Notes under the pieces: model-generated
What the model was told of the DNA's origin: nothing
The model's input: only the letters and a program-made list of their open reading frames with translations
Databases searched by the model: none
In this document: positions 55,013-64,000 of the stretch, piece by piece
How positions within the stretch are numbered: position 1 is the stretch's first letter
How the letters are laid out: the number at the start of each line of letters is the position of its first letter
From: Coffea arabica
Lineage: Eukaryota; Streptophyta; Magnoliopsida; Gentianales; Rubiaceae
Direction: 5' to 3'
NCBI RefSeq assembly: GCF_036785885.1
Contig: NC_092323.1
Coordinates: 17,678,501 to 17,742,500 of the forward strand
Length of the DNA: 64,000 bases
Position numbers and translations under genes: made by a program

Positions 55013-55724
55013 GATTTATTCTAACAATATTACATAACTTTCAACCAAGACGGGCCCAAAAAAAATCAGACTCAACTAAGTAGGTTTTTCCTGTAATCTC
55101 TTTCCATAATCACCTTTTGAGAAATCTACAGGAAACAAGAACAAGCCTATACCGTTTATTCATTGTCCCTACTAACTTAGGCACTGAGCAAAGTTACAAA
55201 AATAATAGTTTAAGCTTTGGGGTGCCTAATATTTTTGCTTAATACATAAGAATGCATTTTTTAAGGTTGAAGTCTCAGAATTTAGATCAATTCCTGGATT
55301 CTAAACCCCTTTTGTCCCTCTCCATTTCTTAAATTCCCTTGCTTGGGAAAAAAAAAATTAGAAAAAACGCCTTTTAAGGTTGATACCACATCTAATTTTC
55401 CTGAAGATAATAGAATCATCATCTACAGATCACATTAATCTAAAAGATATATAAATTCTCCTAATCGTGCTGGTTTGGAGAAACTCCTATCGATATGTTG
55501 ATTTTTTTAGAATTCTTTTGGCAAGAAGCCTACCAATATTTTGATGCCTTTGATTTAATAATTGGATGGAGAATATCTTAGATACACCACTTTTAGTAAA
55601 TATTGTCAATGACCTTTTTATAGCAAAAGTACAGTGGATTTTTCTGAAGAAACTCAGACAACAAACATCCTAAAATTTGAGAGAGAAAGGAGAGGACATA
55701 TGAAACATAATTGAACTTGCTTAC

Positions 55725-56259
55725 TTTCTGTCCATCCCTCCCTTTTTTGACATGCCTTTTGAACAAATGATATTCCTCCATCACCCAATTAGTCTGGATC
55801 CTTTTCTGAACTTGATCAATGCAGAACACCCAATATTTCTTGATTCCCAATTTTTTGCCAGCACCTGTGACTATATCTTCATCCATGTCTAGTTCTTCCC
55901 AGTGCCCTTTTTCAGTAGCTCGCCCTTGGATCACTTGGCTGAAGAAATACCATTGATTTTGGCTCATCAAAGCTTTCTCTTTTAATCCCACAAACAAGAC
56001 GATTAATCAACTTTAATAGATAAAATCATAAACAAAGTTCTGCATGAAACTACTAGAATTTTAGCTAGAGAAAAAAAAAAATTTGAGATTTCCTACCATT
56101 GAGCTCCCATGGATCAGTTGAACAAAGATCCAGCTCAGGGATGATGCTAGGATTGCATGGTAAATTGGTGACCTTTCGGTGGAGGAAGTAACCAATAAGT
56201 TCTTCATCGGTTGGATGGAAATGAAAACCAGGAGGAAGGATTATTCTGCTATCTCGCAT
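55725..56259 (-). CDS. NAC-domain transcription factor, XND1/NAC104-like
   Basis: Exon 1, 56,259-56,097, encodes LPPGFHFHPTDEELIGYFLHRKV and IIPELDLCSTDPWEL, which are NAC subdomains A and B. Donor AATG/GTAGGA. Exon 2, 55,978-55,725, gives KALMSQNQWYFFS, then GHWEELDMDEDI, GIKKYWVFCIDQ and TNWVMEEYHLF (subdomains C and D), ending at the donor CAGAAA/GTAAGC. The splice keeps frame (139 codons). The form G[HY]W..MDE.I.....KK.GIKKY..F replaces the usual GYWKATG and is typical of XND1/NAC104, a repressor of xylem vessel differentiation in Arabidopsis. A third exon from 55,669 (acceptor TTTTAG) would add about 60 codons to a stop at 55,487; its DVCCLSFFRK only weakly recalls the usual WVLCRVFE end. 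Family assignment is firm, function is inferred, and the 3' end is uncertain. Confidence 0.8.
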
Positions 56260-57632
56260 GGTAGAAGTAAGCAGTATTAAGATTTCTATGTGATGACAAT
56301 TTTCTTCTAATTAGAACTTTGTTTTGAAAGACAAGGTCAAATAATTGGATCTTCTCATTCTTGTGTATTTATAGGAGAGATAGGAGTATAATTTAAGAAA
56401 GTAGAGTTGATAATTAGTTGGGTTGAAAGGCTGCCGTGGTGGACCAAATATAGATTTGAAGGGGGAAAAGGAAATTTAAATTCAGAACCCCTAATTCTTC
56501 AATTATTGATACAGTTACTGCTAATTTATGAATATCAATTCCAACGACTGATTAAGGACATTTATAGTCTTCATTCAACCCTCCAATCATTTCCGTTAAG
56601 TTTAACGGATACTGTCATCTTTACAATTTAGTTCAAAGTACGGGGTATCGTGTTATATATTTTGAAACTACGGAAAATTTTTCTGTACATTAGGTTTACC
56701 ACAAAGAGTTTTTTTGTATTTTACCCTAAATATTATGTTCGAAGATTTTCAGTATACTTTTCTTGGGCTTTTAATCTTTTTTTTTTTTTTTTTTTTTTGC
56801 TGGGGCTCCATGTACGCATAAACAGTTGGACAAATAGACTACTGCCTTGTCTCAAATGTTTTGCACTATTTCCAAAAAATCCAACTTTCTAGAATTTGTT
56901 GTTGTTAGTGGCAGTCGTCTAAACAATTATAAATTTGCTCTCCTTATTCGAATTTTGAACAGTTTGATACATGTTATCTACAAAATTTTACAAGGGATCA
57001 AAGTGACGAAAGAGAAAGTTATATGATTTTTTTTTTTTTGTCTAATGACAATATTTTACGCCTACTTTTATTTTTACATTATAGGACATGGGGAAGTCCA
57101 ACTGAATTTTAGATTTTTTTTTTTCAAGCTTCAGACCTTGTGCATGAGAAAATTTCTACGAGACTCTCTCTAACCACTGGATCAAAAGTCAGTGGTCGAG
57201 TAATAGTTATATTTTGACCTTTTAAGAATTACAGCAATTTGGAATTAGGAAAACCGAGAAGTATAAGGAAAAGTATTCTTTTTTTTTTTTCCTAAAACCA
57301 AAATCATATAGGATGCTTAAGTGGCCAAGAATGATGATAAAGTAGAAACTAGAAAATGTAGGGACATAATAATGACAGTCAATCTTGATATCAAGTTTAC
57401 GTGTGCAAACACTTGTGTGCTGATTTGGAAAGTTACCACATACTAGAAGAAAGTTACTAAAATTAGACAAGCATCAAAAAGCAACATGAAATTGATCAAG
57501 AAAGAATGAATTTATACAGCACATTAGTATCTTTTTTGAAAAAAATATTTAGTACGCAAGGGATGGGATTTAAGAAATGAAAAGAAAGTAGGAGATTTAA
57601 AAATCAAAACCACTAATTTTTAAAGTCTCAAT
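56260..57632. other. NAC upstream region and intergenic
   Basis: Holds the NAC 5' flank and a reverse SINE at 57,025-57,204. No other gene is supported. Long T runs at about 56,778-56,800. Confidence 0.5.
57025..57204 (-). mobile_element. SINE, reverse orientation
   Basis: On the minus strand a tRNA-like head (TGATCCAGTGGTTAGAGAG, then AGGTCTGAAGCTTG) is followed by a body ending AAAAGTAGGCGTAAAATATT, GTCATTAGAC and poly(A). It is bordered by AGTTATAT at 57,017-57,024 and 57,205-57,212. The body end resembles 60,033-60,115. Confidence 0.6.
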
Positions 57633-58047
57633 TAGGACTGCAAACGAATCGAGCCGCTCGCGAGCCGCTCGAGTCGAACTCGATATTAATCGAGATCGAG
57701 CCGGCTTGAGTCAAACTCGAGTTCAGAATATTAAGCTCGTTAGGCTCGCGAGTTTGAGTATATATATATTATTTATTTTTATTTAATAATGAAATTACGT
57801 ATATTATATATATTTTTTTATTTTTTATTTTCATAGTAAAATTAGGTATATATCCTTAATATTTTATTATTTATTAAGAAAAAAATATTATTTTATTTAT
57901 TTTTTAAAAAAAAATAATTATTTTTTATTTTTTTCGAGCTCGAGCTTGAAAATTGCCGGCTCGTCGAGCTCGAGCTTGATAAAATTTAGTTAAAGCTCGA
58001 CTCGATTAGCTCAAAACTCGACTCGGCTCGACTCGTTTACAGCCCTA
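57633..58047. mobile_element. hAT-type MITE, copy 2
   Basis: 415 bp with ends TAGGACTGCAAACGAATCGAG and (reverse complement) TAGGGCTGTAAACGAGTCGAG. Arms are densely packed with CTCGAG/GAGCTCGAGC words, and the centre is AT-rich. The 8-bp flanks GTCTCAAT and GGCTCGAC are only partly alike. Confidence 0.75.
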
Positions 58048-59140
58048 GGCTCGACCTTAGAAGCACTTTAATACACTTGATTAGTGTAGAAGCAAAAATG
58101 ACGAGGTTTCAATTCTATAATAAAACTTTTTAACCTCGTTGAAACGAATACTCTCTTTCCATTTTTTGATTTCCTTTTTTTTTTGGTTCCTAATTAATAA
58201 AATATGTCAGCTTTAATTGTTTTTTTCCTCTAAATTTTTTAAAACTTCCTGCAATATAGTCCCCCACATCTTTGTTTTTGTTTTTTTTTTTTTCGCTTCA
58301 ACTGAAATAGATGGTGGGAGAGAATTCGGTAATTTTGAATATTAAGTTTCCCTTTTGAACATTCACATACATGTTCACTCAAAATTGACGAGTTTAAAAC
58401 GGATTTGAAATGATTCAACATCTAACATACAATTATGGACTTAGTCCGAAATCTTAAAATCGAGCTGAGTTCAAGTTAAACTGTCATGTTTCTCATTATG
58501 ATTATAATTCAAGTTAGACACGCAAACATTTGACTCAATTCAACTTAATTGGACGGTTACCTTTAATTCGACCAAATACCCTTTACTTTTATCAAAAGAT
58601 TGTACGAATTAAACACGTAAAGAAGGCACTTTTTTTTTTTTTTTGCTTTTAGTTGTTAACTAAAGGACCGTGAAACTTCAGGTAGATGTGTAAAAGTTCC
58701 AACATAAGGGACACGTAAAGTTTTGTCTCCCAAGCAATCAATTTAAAATGAAATCGTGTGACAAGAAATGTGGCATCATTTCATGGTCTACAATAGCCTT
58801 TCGTGGAGCTTCTTTTCATTGTGTTGAACAAATTAGCCCAAAAAAAAGGGAAAAATCATTGGATTTTGTCACTCTTAGGCAACTGTTTTAATTTCTCCAA
58901 CAAATTTAATTTGCCATGCATCTTTAATCAAACAAATTGAAACTGAAATCAGCTTTCTCGTCCCACTGCATCATATTGTATCATTTCCACAGTTCCCTAA
59001 TGCACAAAAGATAAAGATAGTGCCCCAAAAGAAACCAGAAAGGAAGATGATGATCTCTCGCTGAGTGACAGCAAATGCAATGAATGCCACCAACTTTTTC
59101 TGACGTTACACAAAGCCAAATAATTTATTAAGACACGTCA

Positions 59141-59373
59141 AAACAGTCGAGTTTTGGCTCAATGGTCACAAAAAAGGGATTAAATCTCTCTTTGCGCTGT
59201 AAATTTTGGAGGGGGGGTTCGAACCCTACCTATAGTTAAAAAAATTTCAAGGAGGTGCCAGAGCATTACTTTGATCTAGTCGGATTCGTAAACCTGCTAA
59301 CTTCTTTAGGCTCCTTCTCTCTATAAAATAGAATAGTTTAAATTATACAAAGGTTATTGTTACAGAAAAAAAA
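59141..59373 (+). mobile_element. SINE of the same family as the 5.3-6.9 kb array
   Basis: tRNA-like head (TTTTGGCTCAATGGTCACAAA; GGGTTCGAACCC), a body with CTTTAGGCTCC and ATAGAATAGTTTAAATTATA, and poly(A). Flanked by TTAAGACACGTCA (59,128-59,140) and TTAAGACACATCA (59,377-59,389), one mismatch. Confidence 0.8.
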
Positions 59374-60032
59374 TTTTTAAGACACATCAGGAAGTGTTGA
59401 GAGTGATAACTTGCCCTGCTGTTATCCATATGAAGGTCATGTAGTAAGGATCAAAAATTTTCTATTCCAAAAAACATTATGGAAGTTTAGATTTTTTTTT
59501 TTTTTAAAAAAAATTTGTTCTTTATCGACAAAAAAAAGAGCCAGCCACATTAATTTGTTCTAGATCCCCGGGGTGTCTTTGGAATTTAAAGTGCAATTGC
59601 AAAAGTCAATTTGCTAGTGTCAATGTAGGCCATCGAAACTTGTCTTTCGGGAAGAAAAATATGCAATTTAAAATTTGAATTCAATTCCATGGAGTGACTT
59701 ATGTTAATTAGTGGTGGCTTAATCAAGCCTACTAATAGGTCCAATTTTCACTTTCAGATAAAACCATCCCCTAAAATCTCAAATCAATGATGGCGAGTTT
59801 CGCTTTCCAATTGGTGTTCGTATACGTGCATGGACACGCGGTTTATCTGCACGAAAAGTTGGTAAAGACGGGGCTGAGCCGCTATCTGGGAAGGTCGATG
59901 GTCTGGATTTGTCCAACTTTTAAAATGCTCAATATGTGAAGTAAGGATCACGTAAATCACATCGGTTTTCATCTTTTCATGCAAGGGGGAAAAAATCCTA
60001 GCAGCCGCTGAGCTAATCCACACGTACACCTG

Positions 60033-60170
60033 TAATCTTTTTTTTTTTTTTTTTTCAATCGTCATCCTTACCCCTACTTCTACTTTATCCTAATCAAATT
60101 ATGGAGAGACTCAACTGAACCTATGGAGGACTGATGGGAACAGAACCACCACCGAAACAGACGGGTACGT
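60033..60170 (-). mobile_element. SINE fragment, reverse orientation
   Basis: On the minus strand the end GTTCAGTTGAGTCTCTCCAT, AAGTAGAAGTAGGGGTAAGG, GATGACGATTG and poly(A) resembles the 3' part of the SINE at 57,025. The B-box-like GGTGGTTCTGTTCCCATC is the nearest to a head. Target duplication was not resolved. Confidence 0.45.
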
Positions 60171-62127
60171 GGATTTTTTTAAAAAACCACAATTGTGACA
60201 AATTGATGGGAGGCAAGGGTTCCCAGTCTAAGGCTGATGGTTGTACACCTGTAGTCACTCAATCATTTTTAGATTTAAAATAGCCACTCAGCTCACAAAT
60301 GTGTATATTAATAGTCATTTCGTCCAAATTTGATGATAACTTTAAAATCTTAAACAACCATTGAACTATATAGATAATATATTTTAACCATTCAACTATT
60401 TTTTGTTTCAAGTCAGTCACCCAACTCATCGAAATAGTATGTTCGCAATCTTTCATTCAAAATTTGTCATTTAGACCTATTATTATTTTTTATTTAGTCT
60501 TAGGTTTCTAAAATTAATTCACAAGAACTTCACTAAATAATTTAGATATTTTGTCAAAACTTATGACTCATAATCTATTAAACCAGCTGTTACAAATTCT
60601 AAATTTTATTTATTTTTTGTACTATATATTGAAAAATCTAAATATCTAGATGGAAAAAATTTAAAATTTGACTTTTCAAGATAAAGATCTAAAATCAGGT
60701 GAAAAACAAATATCTTAAGAGAAAAGTGATGAAATTGCAACTAGTATGCCACTTTGCTAAGTTAAATTGGTGATTGAAAAGGAAAAATCCTTTAGTGGCC
60801 AAAAAGTGCAAGTTGAATGGATCAGTGGTCAATAAAATTTGTTCTCCTATCGTTGGATGAAATTGCTTTTGATTTGGCATAGTGAATGAATGCACATGGA
60901 ACTCATTCTATTGATACTAAGAGCAATATTTAATAAAATGACCAAAAGTATAGTGATTTAAGAGTTTAGTGATTATATTAAAAAAAAAATACTTGAGCGG
61001 CCAAAATTGTACGAGCGAAATAGTTTAGTACCTGCTGGGGTTTTTTGCCCTCTCATGCAATATATTGGGCTTGTGAAATAATATTGACTTTATGTGTTAT
61101 ACAAAAATAATTCACAAAAGACAAACTTATTTTGAAATTTTTCTAAAAATTTTCATACATTATACTGACAATCGTCCCTTCTGTGCTGAAGGCATAATTA
61201 TAGACCAATTTTCGGTGGAACAAGGAAGTTAGTACCTTGGCAATAGACCTAAAAAAAAAATTAATTCATCTCTATTTTTGACTGTACAATGATTTAGCCT
61301 ATATGATATGCCTAGCGATTGTAGAAGGAAGTAATAAAAAGGAAATGGCTTCTAACTATTAATTCTTCAATTATTTCTTATCATAAAAGCACATTATCTA
61401 TCAGTATTTTGTTGATGACAATGATAAATAATTCAAAGAATAGTATTATGAAGGCAATTTATTGATATTTCACAAAAGAAAAGTTGTTAATTAACTTTTT
61501 ATATACTATAAGGGCCCCAATGTCTTATTAGTGTTTAGGATGTGTACCTAGGATTGGAGGGTATGGATTTAACCCCTTCATTTTTTGAATTATTTAATTC
61601 CATTGATTTCTTCCTGGCAAGAATTTTCCTCTTCTATGTTCTCTTATTTAGTAGTCATCAATCAACAAAGAATATAATCTTATTGGTAGGTAAATTTCAG
61701 ATTCTAGCATACCTAATATGCCCTATAGTACATATATATATATATATATATATGCAATTCCTTTTTTTTATTATTATTATTAGGACATATGCATCATTGG
61801 TTGGAAGGAGTAAAGGTATAGGAAACAAAGTCACGGATACTACTATTTTATATTTATTCCAAACAATTTCCAAAAGGAAATTTCGCCAATTTGGTCCCTA
61901 AACATTTTCACTCAAATCAATTTCGTCCTTCATTAAAAATTTTAACCAATTTAGTCCCTGAACTAGTTTTTTACTTTCAGTGTAGGACTTTTTACTACAT
62001 TTTACTCAATTCGCGTGGACCAAAGGGGTATAATTGTCACACTGGCTTAATCTCCTGCAATTATCCACCGAAACGGATTAGACATCATTATCCCACCCAT
62101 GTGATTATCGTCGGAAATAGAACTCAA

Positions 62128-63452
62128 ATGGGGAAAATTGGGAGAACAACTAGGGCGAGCGGTGACCAGAGGCTGGAGGCCAGAATCGAAATGTCTACGC
62201 CACGAGCTCAGGCAATGGACGATGGCGATTCTGTAAAGGATGGCAACGATCAAGTGGAGTCATCGGGCTTAGGTGAACAGACGATGGAGGGCAGAATCGA
62301 AATGTCTACGCCACGAGCTCAGGCAATGGACGATGGCGATTCTGTCAAGGATTGCAACGATCAAGTGGAGTCATCAACAAGATCAGGTAAGTCGGCTAGC
62401 TTCAAACCTAACCTTTATCAACCGTATGCATGAGGTGCTTGAGTTGAGTGCCACTACCCACTAGTATGTTGGAATGGTGATATAATGTATAATGAAAGGA
62501 CTCGAGGGAGGGGGGTTTAATTTGCAGTATTGTACTTCAGTGGCGAGGCATGAACAGGTTAGGGGATGTTAAACTTTTTTGTTAAAGTGCTTATAGATTC
62601 CACATGGGTAAGATAAAGCATTTAGTTTGGGTATGGTATTTTCAAAATTTTACTTTGTTTTCTTGAGATTTGTGATGTTGAAATGTTGGTAATTTTGAAA
62701 TTGAATATGTATGCTTTTGATTTAGGTGGTGAAATTTGGTCTCGATTAAAGTAAATTTGTTTGTTTGTGAACTGTGATGTGGTCCCTGTGCCTTTAAAGT
62801 ATACTATGCATTGCTTTCATGTTGATGAAAAGTCAGACATAACTGGGGCCAAAGTTCTGCATCTGAGAAATAATAAAAGATTTCTATTTTTTTTAATAAA
62901 AAAACAGGTCAAGATGTGGACTATTTTACTTTGAAAGTACATTATGGTGGCGTCTATGTTAAAGAGCCAAAACAAGCATACGTAGGGGGTAGCGTGGAAA
63001 CATTTGAAGGAGTTATTCCAGAGAGAGTTAGTAAGTCAATTCTGCGTGACTTTTGCACTTTTGTGGGCTGTCGAGAGGATTCAAAGATGATATATGGAAT
63101 CCCCTGTGAAAAATATGTCCTAAAGCTTCGGCAAATAGATAGTGAGGATGATGCAATAGACGTGGCTTGCATTGGTAAAAAATATGGAGAAATTGATGTG
63201 TATGGTGTCTATGAATTTCATATACGAGATGTTAATAGCAACACTGATTTAGGTGCAGCAACTGTTGAGGAAATTCAAGTAAAAGATGATAATTTATATA
63301 TGGGGCTCACCTTTGATATAATTTATATGTTAAGCAAAATTGGAAATTCATTGTCTACTTTATTCCCTAATGCATGTATGTGATTTATGCAGGCACATAG
63401 GGTGTTAGATGAAGATGATGATGAAGCTGACATAGCAATACTGGAGGGATGA
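62128..63452 (+). CDS. PB1-like-domain protein (Mutator-transposase-type N-terminal domain)
   Basis: Three-exon model: 62,128-62,386, 62,908-63,278 and 63,393-63,452 (229 aa). Splices are TCAG/GTAAGT..ACAG/GTCAAG and TTCAA/GTAAAA..TGCAG/GCACAT, all in frame. Exon 2 encodes FTLKVHYGGVYV, YVGGSVETFEG, RVSKSILRDFCTFVGC and EIDVYGVYEFHI. This is the layout of the PB1-like domain found ahead of plant MuDR transposases (F-T-L-x-I-H-H-G-G, then YVGG). No transposase, zinc-finger or SWIM part follows; the end is acidic (LDEDDDEADIA). Exon 1 contains a 37-codon tandem duplication. The start could also be the Met at 62,191. It is either a MULE-derived host gene or a truncated element gene. Confidence 0.6.
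62181..62380 (+). repeat. 111-bp in-frame tandem duplication in exon 1
   Basis: CAGAATCGAAATGTCTACGC and about 85 following bases occur at 62,181 and again at 62,292, nearly identical, preserving the frame (MSTPRAQAMDDGDSVKD, twice). Confidence 0.9.
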
Positions 63453-64000
63453 TTAATAGATGTGAACCCCCCCTGACTGCTTAATTTTTTGTTGCACATG
63501 TTTAGGGCATGAAGTCTCCCTAATATAGATTTTACAATTGTAATTATAGCGTACTGATCTTGTGGGGGAAAGAGCCTAGAAAATATTCATGTGATTGTTT
63601 TGTTTTGTAAAAGTCTGCCGATGTTACCTTGCCATGTATCTCATAGCCTAGACATGAGCTTCTGCATTGATCTCTTTTGGACAATTGGCATTCACTGGTT
63701 ATATGAAATTCCTAATATCTTTTGTTGGTTGCATATTCATCAGGTGTTACATGGGTTGGTTGTGTTTAGAGAGTATCAAATTTTAAGGCGAAATCTTGCC
63801 GAATTTTTCAAGACACCATTTGATGTAAAATTTCTTGGAGTAATGATAATTTTGATGCATTTTGCTCAAGTAATTAATTGAAGGGATAACCTAGAAATTC
63901 TTGTTTGGCTGACACGCTTGTGTCTTCCTCTGCTTTCAGTGTACAAGGAGAATTGAAGATCCTAAGAGGTCACTGCAAAAAAATTTTTGAGAATCGGAGC
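63453..64000. other. 3' flank of the PB1-like gene
   Basis: Probably 3' UTR followed by intergenic DNA. The 96-codon frame at 63,591-63,881 is hydrophobic and Phe/Leu/Ile-rich with no family resemblance that I can identify; it could be part of a larger transposon gene running off the window, but nothing supports that. Confidence 0.4.

Larger units (their letters stand above)
51696..55486. other. Intergenic; no gene supported
   Basis: Contains a tandem duplication (52,301-52,601), a MITE (54,881-55,012), a short fragment of repeat R/P (AATCCAAAATCCAAATGG at about 53,183) and several TA/CA microsatellites near 54,175-54,232. The 128-codon frame at 52,132-52,518 merely reads through the tandem duplication. 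Confidence 0.5.
58048..62127. other. Intergenic with SINEs
   Basis: Contains the SINE at 59,141-59,373, a poly(A)-ended SINE fragment at 60,033-60,170 (minus), a possible diverged inverted-repeat element at about 60,243-61,047, and a (TA)n tract at 61,733-61,753. Frames such as 61,542-61,901 read through the TA tract and are not credible. Confidence 0.5.

Noticed and set aside
61542-61901. 119-codon open frame upstream of the PB1-like gene
   Set aside because: It reads through a TA microsatellite and AT-rich DNA; no start context or domain supports it.

Overview
This is plant nuclear DNA, most likely from a eudicot. It is AT-rich, genes have spliced structures with plant-type GT..AG introns, and much of the space is filled by SINEs, MITEs and one Athila-lineage Ty3/gypsy retrotransposon. 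The recognisable host genes are CC-NB-LRR immune receptors, a NAC-domain gene and a PB1-like-domain gene. I cannot name the species from sequence alone.

Positions 1 to about 38,700 form an immune-receptor cluster built by tandem segmental duplication. Unit A (about 1.26-16.8 kb) and unit B (about 20.1-36.3 kb) share the same order: an upstream regulatory module, a plus-strand LRR-less CC-NB-ARC gene (CN), then a minus-strand full-length CC-NB-ARC-LRR gene (CNL) that converges on it. Both CNLs are intact (990 and 982 aa). CN-B is an open frame of about 491 aa. CN-A is destroyed by deletion plus an internal inversion flanked by about 90-bp inverted duplications. Because the units are paralogous, each gives the empty-site sequence for insertions in the other. 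Two non-autonomous DNA transposons, a fourfold tandem array of a SINE-bearing unit, a reverse SINE and a tiny poly(A) insertion can all be resolved this way. Diverged copies of the upstream module, with W-box and G-box-like sequences, repeat between and after the units.

Positions 38,705-51,690 are one complete but decayed Athila-type LTR element on the minus strand. It has 1.49-kb LTRs, a 5-bp target duplication, a tRNA-Asp-type primer site, gag, protease, RT/RNase H, integrase, a long GC-rich spacer and a third ORF in the env-like position. Several stops and frameshifts break gag, pol and ORF3.

Positions 51.7-64 kb are gene-poor. They hold a short XND1/NAC104-like NAC gene (minus strand, about 55.7-56.3 kb), scattered MITEs and SINEs, and a three-exon gene (62.1-63.5 kb) encoding a PB1-like domain as found at the N-terminus of plant Mutator transposases. 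Its first exon carries a 37-codon in-frame duplication.

The best candidate for something unusual is the duplicated convergent CN/CNL pair. The CN partner lacks an LRR and a Walker B acidic residue, and all members lack the Asp of the MHD motif. Similarity judgements were made by eye, without alignment software.
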